Assembly: GCA_963932145.1 (NCBI GenBank)
Contig: OZ010613.1
Coordinates: 44,435,341-44,499,340 of the forward strand
DNA: 64,000 nt
Direction: 5' to 3'
From: Acanthosepion lycidas
Lineage: Eukaryota; Mollusca; Cephalopoda; Sepiida; Sepiidae
Shown piece by piece: positions 47,424 to 58,009 of this stretch. How positions within the stretch are numbered: position 1 is the first letter of the stretch; each line of letters begins with the position of its first letter. The notes beneath the pieces were generated by a model. The model saw only the letters and a program-made list of their open reading frames with translations, was not told where the DNA came from and did not search any database. Made by a program: the position numbers and the translations under genes.

Positions 47424-47525
47424 TTAGGTTGGCGCAAAAATAATGACGTAATAATGTCGTTTTTTGACGTTAAAAAATACGTCAAAAAACGACATTATTA
47501 CGTCATTATTTTTGCACCAACCTAA
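47424..47525. mobile_element. Mariner MITE, 102 bp
   Basis: TTAGGTTGGCGCAAAAATAA to the complementary end, TA on both sides; nearly identical to 44948-45049. Confidence 0.9.
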
Positions 47526-47689
47526 TAATACATGACTTCACTATTAGATTTGAAAGTAAAAAAAAACTTTAGTAATTAACTTCTGAAACCAAACAATAAA
47601 AGGAAATTTAAAGTTACCTGTGTAAGTTTAAAAAATTATTACAAACCTTTTTTTAAAGTTTCATAATTGTTATGAATGGCACTAGATAT

Positions 47690-48960
47690 TTTAGAGCAGT
47701 TTTTATACCTGAGGTTAACTAAACAATGTCATTATAAACGTTTCAATCTTAAATTTCTTTCAAACATTGTATATCTAAAAAGTGATGACCAAGATCACAT
47801 ATACGCCATATCCATATGCGTCACTTATGCATTGTGGAAATCTCAACCTTTTTTTGATTTGTAGACTCTGCGGAATGAAATTGTGAACGTGTGTTATTAA
47901 CAAGAAAGATTTTCTTTTACCAATATTAAGTTTGTCAAAGACTGGAACTTGGTAATTCTAAAAAGAATAAAAAGTTCAATGGGACACTATTTTTTAAACA
48001 ACACAATGGAATAGAATCTTTCAACATGTCACATAAAAGCAAGCAAGTCAAAATTTGAACCAACCATAATAATAACCATGTCCTATTTGAGCTCTGAGGT
48101 AAATTATGCAATTAATAAACAAGGTGGTTTTAATAAGCTCCAGAGGTTTTAGAGTCAGAAAATCAATGAAGGGTTAAAAATTTAAAATGGAACATAATAA
48201 TTCTGGATTGATTAATAAAGAAAAATGGGACCCTATTTAATTTCTTCTTTGCTGATTGCTTCCTTTATGATGTTTTTTTTTTTTTTTCTACAGTATAAAA
48301 GGCCCAGGAGCTACTTGAGGTAAAGGGTTACATTAAGGAGTAGTTTTTGTACCTGAGGATACTCAATGTCATTATAAACGGTTCAATCTTAAATTTCTTT
48401 CAAACTTTGTATATGTAAAAAGTGAAGACCAAGATCACAGACACACCATATCCATATGCATCACTTATGCATTGTGGAAATCTCAACCTTTTTTTGATTT
48501 GTAGACTCTGCGGAATGAAATTGTGAACGTGTGTTATTAACAAGGACAAAGATTTTCTTTTTCCAATATGAAGTTTATCAAAGACTGGAACTTGGTAATT
48601 CTAAAAAGATCAATGGAATACTATTTTTAAACAATGCAATAGAACAAAATCTTTCAACACAACATAAAAGCAAGCAAGTAAAAATTTGAACCAACCATAA
48701 TAATTAGCGTGTCCTGTTTGAGCTTTAAGGTAAAGTATGTAATTAATAAACAGGGTGGTTTTAATAAGCTCCAGGGGTTGTAGGATTTGAAATGGCACAT
48801 GGTAATTCTGGAATGATTAATAAAGAAAAAATGGAACACTTTTAAACAACACAATTGAATAGAATCTTTCAATACATATCATATAAAAGCAGCTATGGGC
48901 ATGGCAGGGTCATAAAATAAGACGCTATTTTTTAAATAATGTAATGGAATGGAATATTTC
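47690..48960. repeat. Direct tandem duplication, 640-bp period
   Basis: 47821-47903 and 48461-48543 are identical over about 83 bases (TCACTTATGCATTGTGGAAA ... GAACGTGTGTTATTAACAAG). The similarity covers about 47700-48250 and 48340-48830 at a 640-base offset, with a partial third copy at 48790-48960. It is non-coding: the open frames differ between copies. Confidence 0.85.
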
Positions 48961-50230
48961 AGTACATATATTAGGTAGCAACTCTCCTGCAAAAAAAAAA
49001 AAGATACCTAAGGTTTAAAATGAACTTTTAGAAATGAAAAATCTTTCTTGAAGCTTTTATTTTAGTTTTAATTTCAAGCTAATAGATTAAATTTAATATT
49101 TCTAATAAGGAAAATACTTTGCTGTATTTCTAAAACTAATTTAAATTAACTGTAAGGTATTTTCTTTTCTTTGACTAAAATAGTTGATAAGCACTTTTTT
49201 TTTTTTTATCTTTCATTGCAATGTAATTTTATTTATTAAAAAGTCTTCCAAAAATAAAATATACTTTTCTGAAACTTTATTTGAGCAATATTAGCTGATT
49301 TAAAGTAAAATTAATCTTATTTGAAACAAATATTGTTTACTTTAAAATATCACAAAAATACGTTTTTTTAAACCTGACAGAAGCTGTTTATTTAAAGCGT
49401 TAGTAGGTTTGACAGCTTGATATTTATCTAATGTTGTTCTACAGGGGTTTTAGGTATTAAAAAAGTAATTGAATTAACATGTGCTTTTTATATATAATTT
49501 TCAAGTACACACTAATCTTAAAAATTTAAGAAAATATCCTCCATAATCTCATGTTTTATTGAATTTAAAATATTTTGGGCTGTAAATTTACTAAAGTTAT
49601 CATTCTTATTTTCTGATAATGTTGTGTATGTTCAATCATATAATAGAAAATCGGGATGTTTATACATGAAAAGCAACAACTTCACAAAAGATGTGTTTTT
49701 AAAACTTGTCAAATGTCTTCAAGGATTGAGGACATAATACAGTCAACTGAGGAAAAATGTTTAAGATTATTTATTACAAATATTTAAAAAAGAAAATTCA
49801 GTTTAAGGCATGATGACAAGTTTGGTATTAGTAAAAGTAGCCAAAAAATTCACTCCCTAAATGAAAAACAGAACAAAAAAACCTTAAATTTACAAATTTG
49901 TACTTTTTCTCCTAAGCAAACAGGTACCTTCATCTTTAACAAACAACAAACAGAATGAAAATGAATTCATTCAGGTTGAAATTTGCACTCCCAAAAATGA
50001 AGAGCAAATTTCCAATTTGATTCGGGTCAGTGTACACTTGCTTTTTTTTTTTATTTTTTATTTATTTTTTTTTTTTTAAATATTTCAGAGGTCTGGAAGT
50101 TACTTTTTTATTCTCTTCTCTGTAAGAGCAATGGACACTGTCTGCTGCTGGTTCCAGTAGCCATTATTTTGGTATACCTTGCAAAGTAAGCACTAAAGAC
50201 CGGGAACCTGTACAACAAAAGAAAATAACA
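48961..50230. other. Intergenic AT-rich stretch
   Basis: No gene or recognised repeat. Confidence 0.4.
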
Positions 50231-50319
50231 ATACGGTTAAAATTTCATCAAGAATAAATGAGAAATCATTAAATTTATTTTTTTCTTCAGTCCTATAAGA
50301 GTGTCTAAGCATTTGTTAT

Positions 50320-50548
50320 ATACTGTACTTATGAACACTAATGGGTATGTCTCAATCCTCATAAATACGTTGGACACTATTGCAAGTGGGGGTAATATGC
50401 TGTATAAATAATCCACCACTAACAGTGGTTTACCTACTTCATGCCGCTGGTGAGTATTGTATTTTGTTGATATTATCAAGATAGCATTTCATTTCCAACC
50501 TCCATTTTGGTTATTCCTCATTCAGTAACCTTTTCTAGGTTACAACAG
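50320..50548 (+). repeat. ~250-bp dispersed repeat, copy 2
   Basis: CTAATGGGTATGTCTCAATC, CATAAATACGTTGGACACTA, CCAACCTCCATTTTGGTTAT and CTAGGTTACAACAG; complement of 12640-12885. Confidence 0.7.
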
Positions 50549-50832
50549 CATTTTTGAGAGGGTAGGTTCATTCAGCCATGCCTCCAAATAAGAACAAAGA
50601 ATTGAACAAACTTAGAAAAGTATTTGGCTAGTTCTTGTTAATGAAAATGATTTTAGATATACAAAAAATGTATGCAATTTGATCAAGAATTGAAAAAAGT
50701 CTTATTATGACACTTAGTTTCCACCATGTCATTTGAAGTACGCTTTTGCTTTCTGTTTACACATGCCTTCAAATAGTAACAGTAAAAGTTAATACTACAT
50801 TCAGTTTATGTCTGCTATTCTAATTCTTCAAA

Positions 50833-50833
<1 letters not shown>

Positions 50834-50855
<22 letters not shown>
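50834..50855. repeat. GT microsatellite
   Basis: (GT)11-like tract followed by TATATA, at the edge of the next foldback. Confidence 0.85.
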
Positions 50856-50863
<8 letters not shown>

Positions 50864-50974
50864 TCTTCCACAAATATTCCCAATATAACAATAACACAAA
50901 ATTGTGTATGAATAAAGTCAAAAAGTAAATTTTTATTTACTGGTGCACTTCATATCTTGAAGGACTTTATCAAG

Positions 50975-51300
50975 ATAAATGTAAAGGATTTTATTTTGCA
51001 AAAGTATTTATAAATATAAGATAAAAATGTTAGTTTTTTTAGAATTTTTAAATTTAAGTATGCTCATAAATATATATAAGGCTAACTGAAAATTAAGCTA
51101 AACTAATACAAATAATAATTACATCATAAAAAAATTAATGACAATATTTAATCACTGAGCATCTGCCATAATTTAACTTGACTTTTCAGTTAGCCAGATT
51201 ATATCATTGTGAACATTCTTAAATTTTAAAATTCTGAAAAAGTGACATTATTACTTTTGTTTATAAATACATGTTGCAAAATAAAATCCTTACATTTGCC
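50975..51300. repeat. Foldback with nested arms
   Basis: AATGTAAAGGATTTTATTTT and ATTTATAAATA have complements at 51255-51300; inner GGCTAACTGAAAATTAAG pairs with CTTGACTTTTCAGTTAGCC. The flanks (CTTCATATCTTGAAGGACTT; CTTGAGGAAGTCCATCAGAA) are also roughly complementary. Confidence 0.75.
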
Positions 51301-51479
51301 TTGAGGAAGTCCATCAGAAGATGAAACACATCAGCTAAGATAAGTTTTCCTTTCATCTTTATTCATATTGTCCTTTACAGATATATTTTTAGTTATATCT
51401 TAAATTTTACACACACAATATATATGTTTCATTAAAGACAATGGACAAGGTACTGCAATTAAGCTTTTTATTTCATTTT

Positions 51480-52340
51480 TCTTGTGTTCAAACAAATGTT
51501 TTCTTTTCTGAATACAGAGTGTGTAGAAAATGTCCAAATGTTCTGTAATTCTGAACGCTTTCAGCTATACTTTTAGCCTGTATCAAGGATGATCTTATTT
51601 TTACTTTTTAACTGAATGTATGGGTTGTGTGTATGTTTCTAGAGTTATAGGGATGTTTTATTTGCTGAACACAGCATATTTTCGCTGTGTTTGTAATTCA
51701 TATTATTGAGTGTTGGCTTTTTCTTTTTCATTATTAAGGCTTCCATTATCTTTAATCTTTTTTACATGTGGATGAGGTTATTATGCTTATATTTTCAACT
51801 AGTATGTTTTGAATTGCGTGTGTGTTTACATGGGTTTTGATGGAGCTGTGGTTGCATAGGTGTAATGTACAGCATCTGGATAGGCATGTAGTAGTGTGAC
51901 AGATATAATTATTTATGAGTTTGGTTTGATCAGGAACACAGTTTCTTAAGGGGCATTTAAACTCATAAATAATGTTTGTTCTTTGTAGTTTTGATTTTAC
52001 AGGCGTGTTGTTATTTTTCAGGATACGGTTAGCTGTTTTAAATTTTATGTAGTAGATAATTTAATTTTTTTTGTTCAGGTCAGTTGGGGTAGAATATTTC
52101 TTTATGATATTTCTAAGTGAAGATTCATCTTGTTTGTAGTTGACATGCATTTGGCTTTTGTAGAAAATATTTATTTTTGACTGTGTTTTCACTATCATTA
52201 TCGTTTACTTTGAAAAGAAATAGTCTAATTTAGTGGTTGATGAGTTGGTTAGGAAAACCATTGTTAACTAGTCTCTGTTTTGCATTGTTGAGTTCTTTAA
52301 GGAAAAGTGAGAACTGGGGTTCCAGTTTTACAAAAAAAAA
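51480..52340 (-). mobile_element. Penelope-like element, C-terminal part and terminus
   Basis: The minus strand reads, across breaks, FYKSQMHVNYKQDESSLRNI, NIIYEFKCPLRNCVPDQT (the CPLxxC block before the GIY-YIG domain) and [20 protein letters not shown] (GIY-YIG C-terminal block). After the frame, 51590-51550 has TGATACAGGCTAAAAG..AGCTGAAAGCGTTCAG, a hairpin-like terminal motif. Reverse transcriptase domain not seen; several stops. Confidence 0.7.
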
Positions 52341-52379
52341 TTTGATTATTTGAATTCTCCAAGGACTTTTGTGTATGAC

Positions 52380-52830
52380 TAATATAATCATTAAGCAGTA
52401 CAAAATTTAATTAAGATTTTCTCAAAAAGAAACATTTAAAAAAATAATTTAATTCATTTCTGAACAAGTCCTGAAAGTTTCATTAAAATCTAACAATTGT
52501 TTGATTTTTACAAGAATTTCCAAATCAATGTTTTCATCACAAAAAAAAAATGATAAAATTCCCTTTACTAATCTTTGGTTACCTACTGACACAAGAAAAA
52601 TTTTTAACTAAAATTTCAAACATTCTAAAAAGGATCAAAAAAATATAACTTAATCAAAAAATCCTTTGGTCTTTATTCTTAATAATAGCAAAGATTTTGA
52701 CAATGAAACTTTGTCTTTATTAAGTTTGGGGCATTTTTTCATCATGTATGCTCATTTTTAGCAAATAATTGTAGGTACCTACATATATATGTTATTTTTT
52801 TATGTATACAAAAGAATTACTTAACTAAAA
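52380..52830 (+). repeat. AT-rich repeat related to 2070-2450
   Basis: GAACAAGTCCTGAAAGTTTC, TCTAACAATTGTTTGATTTT, AAACTTTGTCTTTATTAAGT and a final GTAGGTACCTAC parallel the 2.1-2.8 kb and 4.5-4.7 kb sequence. Confidence 0.6.
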
Positions 52831-53049
52831 TTTTTCCAACTCTTTCATGGTAATATATCCACTTTTCAGAGGGTTAATCCATATATTAAATATATCCAAT
52901 TGTAATGAATATTAGTTTGTTTTTTTTTTTCCAATTTTCATATTTGCATCTATTTTTTTTTAACTCCGTTATGGACGTGAGCATGTTCATGTTTTTTCAT
53001 GTGCTCATGTGTATATATTCAATAAAAGCTGTCTGCGTGACATCTGTAG

Positions 53050-53490
53050 AGTTAACCTTTAAGATAGGACATCTAACGTAGACCTGTTTAACAAGTGTAA
53101 TATTGAAGGAATCGAGACTTTTCTCATACAATCTCAGTTACGGTGGACTGGTCATGTCTTGAGAATGTCTGATAACAGGATAACCAAGATCCTAATATAC
53201 AGCCAGTTAGATCAGGGCTAGAGGAATGTAGGACGCCCATGGCTAAGATACAAGCTGAAGAGCAACTTGTCAGCTGTCAATATACCTCATAACACCCTCG
53301 AGTGCTTAGCCTCGGAGCAGGTAGAATGGAGATCAACGTGTTTTAGTGGACTCAGCAGTTTTCAATCAGTTTGTCTGAATTGTCTTCAAGAAACGAGAGC
53401 AAGATCTAAAAGGCCAGCCAATATAACTGATTTCATCCCATTTACTTTTGCTCAATATGTGGCCTCCTTTGTAAATCACTAGTGGGTCTT
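53050..53490 (+). mobile_element. LINE 3' coding end fragment (RTE-like)
   Basis: CNIEGIETFLIQSQLRWTGH, VLRMSDNRITK, GRPWLRYKLKSNLSAVNIP and WRSTCFSGLSSF match the C-terminal end of LINE proteins (SQLRWVGH..RM.D.R..K, GRP..RYKD.LK). Stops interrupt it. Confidence 0.75.
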
Positions 53491-53514
53491 AAGTGCCACT
53501 TAAGATTATCGTAC

Positions 53515-53556
53515 AAAATTTCATAACTGAATCAGTTGATTCAGTTATGAAATTTT
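53515..53556. repeat. Perfect 19-bp hairpin at an element junction
   Basis: AAAATTTCATAACTGAATC, loop AGTT, and the exact complement. Lies between the LINE end and the Helitron helicase fragment. Confidence 0.9.
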
Positions 53557-54190
53557 AGGAATAAATACAGCCTCACTGCTTGTTTTGCCAGTCAGAATTG
53601 TCATCTCCAAGACTGTTGGCATCCTCTTCTTAGTTGTAAGTCCTGTGCCATTGCAAAGCTTCAGTAGATCCAGGTTTCTTAGCAGCATCACTAGTGCTCC
53701 AATCTTGAGGTATAAATTGTGAGGTGGGAGACCTGCTGGTGTTAGGCTATTCAAAAATTCAACTGGATAATTCACATCTTCATCAGTGTTTAGTATTGTG
53801 TCAACAGAATTATAGCTACGATGCTCACCTGGCAACTGTTCCATAAAAATTGGTGTTCAAATCATCAACTGCAACATTTTTTTGAGCTAAAATGGTACAG
53901 GTTCTCAGCCAGCCAATTGCGGTCAGTAAACTGATTCCTGAGGTTAAGAAACAACCTATCATTAGTTCCTTTAAATCAGATACGATGACCGAAAAGCAAA
54001 CTGACAGCCATCTTGCTCGCCAACCAAAGTGCCATTACCAACATCCAATAGTTGCTTAGAAAAAATATCAGCTTCCTCATCACCACTGAGCTGCACTTTC
54101 ATGTTGGTTGTGAGTCTCAGCTTTTTCACACTGCTCCAAAGGTAGGAAGACTTTATACTGACATTTACCTCATCAGCTCTTGCCTCTTTC
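53545..54190 (-). mobile_element. Helitron PIF1-like helicase fragment
   Basis: The minus strand reads LPGEHRSYNSVDTI, NYPVEFLNSLTPAGLPPHNL, LKIGALVMLLRNLDL and LCNGTGL, the C-terminal helicase motifs of Helitron/PIF1 proteins. Upstream pieces LRLTTNMKVQLSGDEEAD and FSKQLLDVGNGTL correspond to the preceding segment. Broken by stops and a frame change; the Rep domain is absent. Confidence 0.85.
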
Positions 54191-54608
54191 GAAACAAATC
54201 ACATCAAATTATATTTTTACAATGAGATCATATTCAAAGAAAGATTATGCTGAATTAATGTGTTAAATAAAGATTTTATTTAGAAAATAACCCGTGATTA
54301 GTTCATATGTTGTCCCTAAATGTTTAAGATTAAACAAAGATCTGTCTGGAATTTTAAGCTTTTATTTCATAACACGTGTATATTAATTTTTAAAAAGTTT
54401 GTGAGACCAATTATCTCCCTCAAACACAGTGTAAACAGCACTTTGTGTGGGATCCTAGCAGTTCCATTATATATTTTTATAAAAAAAACAAAAAACAATT
54501 AACTAGTAACAAACTGGATTGTTAGTTTAACATGTATGCAAAGTTTCATCAATATTGGTTCACAGGTTTAGGCAGCAACTTGATTCAGACAAACTGGTAG
54601 AAATTGCC

Positions 54609-54646
<38 letters not shown>

Positions 54647-54919
54647 TCCATTAATTAATGATTAATTACTAAGGAGATTCATATATATATAAAATTTTAG
54701 TAAACATATTTGCATCGATAAAACTCTTACACGAAAAGCCTGAGGTCTATTGTCTGCTTCGTCTGTGGCATTTATTTTTACCGACTGAGTATATTAATAG
54801 TTCTGAAAAGTGTGGATGGTTCTGCACAGGACCTCACCACTTTAATCAAATATCTTGTGTGGGTTTTCTGGCAGTTTACACTGTTATCCTAATACGTCAA
54901 AACCGACAGGAGAGTCCAT

Positions 54920-54983
<64 letters not shown>

Positions 54984-55340
54984 TAGATAGATTCAAGAAT
55001 AGCATGAGACATATATAGAGTTGTCTCCCTTGAAAAATTAGATGATTCAGAGCAAGTACAAACAGAAACCCCTAGGCTTATTAAGTTGCAAAATGGACTG
55101 GAAATTGCTTTATTCTTTGCCTTAGCAAAAATCTATGATGTGTCATTTTTGCTGTGTTATGGTAATAATCATTGTAAACAGAAATTGAATCATATATGAA
55201 TATAAATTTTAAAAATGGCATCTAAACACACCAATATTATTATTATTATTTATTCATTATTTATCAAAAACAAACATTTTGATATTCAAAGTCTATCCAG
55301 GGTTGATTCAGTTATTTAATATAAATTAAAAAATTAGATT
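54191..55340. other. Intergenic with microsatellites
   Basis: (TA)n at 54613-54641 and 54920-54946, the latter followed by (GA)n, (GACA)n and (GATA)n to 54991. No gene recognised. Confidence 0.5.
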
Positions 55341-55349
55341 ACCTGGGGT

Positions 55350-55640
55350 AATAGTGCTTTAAGTCCTTTTGCTACTTCACACAGTGACTCTTCCACTTTT
55401 TAAAAAGGCTTGTAATTTTTCTTTCAGAATCACTATTAGCCGTCACCTTACATTCTCCTTAATCTCATTCACAGTCTGAGATCTCAATGGCAACTTCAGA
55501 TTTGGGAAAGCCAGAAGTTACAGAGAGCCAAATCTGGACTCCAGGTGGGCTGACAGATATGGAAGATGCGACATTTTATCAAAAACACCTACATGAGACA
55601 TCATAGTGAATGTGATGGTCACACAGTGTTAAACCGTACC
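55350..55640 (-). pseudogene. Mariner transposase C-terminal fragment
   Basis: Minus strand: MSHVGVFDKMSHLPY, then WSPDLALCNFWLFPKSEVAI, with the SPDLA(L)CDFWLFPKLK motif of mariner DD34D transposases (third catalytic D kept). Then SLFKKWKSHCVK. Frameshifts and stops; ends not seen. Confidence 0.75.
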
Positions 55641-55876
55641 TATGAATTATAATGGGTATGTCCCAATCTGTATAAATACAGTAGAATATATTGTATGTAG
55701 TAATTATTTGGATTTACTTGGGATTCACCTTGATTCACTTCTAGCAGTTGATTACTTACTACATGCTGCTGGCAAATCTTCTATGTTGTTCCTGTTCTAA
55801 ATATTATCTTTCCATTTCCAACCTTCATTTTGGTTATTCTTATTCAGTAACCTTTTCCTAGGTTACAACACACAGT
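55630..55876 (+). repeat. ~250-bp dispersed repeat, copy 3
   Basis: TAATGGGTATGTCCCAATC, TTCACTTCTAGCAGTTGATT, CCAACCTTCATTTTGGTTAT, CTAGGTTACAACA. Confidence 0.7.
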
Positions 55877-56014
55877 ATAGAAGCTCACTCAATAATAGGA
55901 GTAGATAGATTTTCCTATCATCCAGTTCAGACTCCATTCTGGTCTTTTGAACAGGAATAAAGGTTTATACTTTTTTCCTGCTTAGGGCTGGATTTCTGGT
56001 TCTTTTTAAAGTCT

Positions 56015-56100
56015 TCTCATTCTCTTTCACTCCCAGTAGCCCCTTGCATCTTAGTAGAATTATTACCTTGCTTGGGATGAATTGATTTAAAAAAAAATCT
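56015..56100 (+). repeat. LINE 3' tail fragment
   Basis: CTCTTTCACTCCCAGTAGCC, TTGCATCTTAGTAGAATTAT, TTGCTTGGGATGAATT; matches 59630-59720. Confidence 0.55.
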
Positions 56101-56520
56101 CACTGTCAACTGAGTAATCCTATGGGCAAGTTTACATGCATGAGCAGTAAAGTCTCCTCAAGTTATGTTGTAGATTTAAAAAGGTTACAAACAAACAAAG
56201 GTGGTACTCGATTGGAAGGAACAGCAACATGTGCGTAGATGAAAGGAAAAGAGTTTTATTGTAAAAGAGAATACACTACTGAAAGACAGGGAGTTGACTA
56301 ACACTTCCCAAATTCAGTCTCTGGTATGCCCTGTGCACACTATATATATTACTGATATAATCAGTCCATAATAGGTAATAAGGAGAGTGGAACATTCCAT
56401 TACAACAAGTTACATCAAGGCTACATGAAAATGGCTGGATAATTTCTAGAGATTTGGTACATTTTGAAACTTACTATATATCTGAATTATTTGAGGACAT
56501 GAAGAATATCCATAATTATT
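56101..56520. other. Intergenic, unassigned
   Basis: No gene or recognised element. Confidence 0.35.
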
Positions 56521-56524
56521 GTTG

Positions 56525-56756
56525 TAGCATACCTATAGATGATAATGGGTATCTCCCCATTCACATAAATACAGTAGTAAATACTGTATGTTGGTCTGCA
56601 GTTGTAGATTCATTGTGGAATTCACTTGACTCACTTCTAGCAGTTGACTACTTTTACACACCACTGGCGAATCTTAAATGTGTTGATCTTGTCCTAAGTA
56701 TTATCATTTATTATCAACCTTCATGCGAGTGTTCTATTCATTAAACTTCTCTAGGT
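56525..56756 (+). repeat. ~250-bp dispersed repeat, copy 4
   Basis: GATAATGGGTATCTCC, GACTCACTTCTAGCAGTTGA, CTCTAGGTTATAACA. Confidence 0.65.
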
Positions 56757-57239
56757 TATAACAATTATGAAGATATAAAATGCTATTTCCCATCTCTTGC
56801 CATCCTGAAAAAAAATTTTTTTTAAAATGGTACAATTCAAAATAGCTATACTCACTGGCATGATTGCGATGTTCAAAAAGCCATAAACCCTGCCATGTTC
56901 CAAGATTAAGTTTTCCTTCTGTGACAGGAATGGATAGGTTGCTTCCTATAAATGCTGCCTTGATATGAGCTGGCTGGAAGAAAACAGATGATAAATCCAA
57001 AGAGTCACATATTGAAAAAAAAAGATCATATTGTGATTTAGCAGAAGTAATTCTCAAGAAAGCAAAGTTTCAAAAAGCTTTTCAAAAATGCATTGTAAAT
57101 GATTTACAAATATTAGTATCAAGTAATGAAAGAAAAAAAAGTCCAGTGCAAATCTGACAATTCAAAATTCAATGTTTTATATTTTTTAGTTTTTAAAGCA
57201 CAAATTTTATTCATTAAATAATAACATCCTCATTTTTTT

Positions 57240-57990
57240 ATTTTATTAACTGAATAATAAACCATTATTAATATTTGACTATTTCATTTTAATTGCTTTA
57301 TTTACACTTGTATTAATATCTTGAATTGTTATTAAATGAAGCATTAATTTTTTGACTAGTATTTCTTTCATTTTACTTGCTTTATTTACACTTGTAGTAA
57401 TATTATCTTAAATTTTTATTAGATGAAGCATTGTCAACCTGTTATGGGACCTTACCCATAATAACATAATGGACTATTCCATATGTAATAAATACTGCGC
57501 CTCAAGAGGAAGCAGGGAGTTCAGTCTGAAGTCTGGAGTGAAGTCCGTCAGGAGTCTGTCAGTCAGTCAGAGTGAGCGAGTCAGTCAGAAACAGAGTTGC
57601 GTTTAGACAATTACTACAAGACATTGGAATAGTGATCCTGGTCGAGACTACATTGTTCTCCCTACTAAACCTGATTGTTCGTACTAACACTTTCTACTTC
57701 TCTGTATATATTACTGTTTGTAATATATCTGTGTTATTCCATATCCGTGTCCGAGTTCTTCTTTATTGGTTCTACCTTGGACTATCACCGTGATACAAGG
57801 AACCGGACCATAACACAACCATTATTTATTTTTGGCTAGTATTTCTTTCATCTTCATTTTACTTGCTTCATTTACACTTGTAGTAATATTATCTTAAATT
57901 TTTATTAGACGAAGCATTGTCAGCCATTATTAATTTTTGACTAGTATTTCTTTCATTTTCATTTTATTTGCTTTATTTACACTGGTTTCT
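57240..57990. repeat. Tandem repeat (~100-110 bp units) split by a solo LTR
   Basis: Units of TTTGACTAGTATTTCTTTCA, TTTTACTTGCTTTATTTACA, TTGTAGTAATATTATCTTAA and AGATGAAGCATTGTCAACC. About four copies, two left and two right of the LTR. Confidence 0.8.
57440..57815. mobile_element. Solo LTR (probably gypsy-like), fossil
   Basis: A 376-base LTR beginning TGTTATGG and ending CCATAACA, flanked by the 5-bp duplication CAACC (57435-57439 and 57816-57820). The uninterrupted tandem-repeat unit (CATTGTCAGCCATTATT near 57916) shows the empty site. Internal genes are gone, as expected after LTR-LTR recombination. Family call is from ends and duplication length only; orientation uncertain. Confidence 0.85.
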
Positions 57991-58009
57991 GGTATCATCT
58001 CTAATCTGG

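Noticed and set aside
56734-57057. A 107-residue minus-strand frame
   Set aside because: Partly overlaps a dispersed repeat; no motif or exon-like borders.
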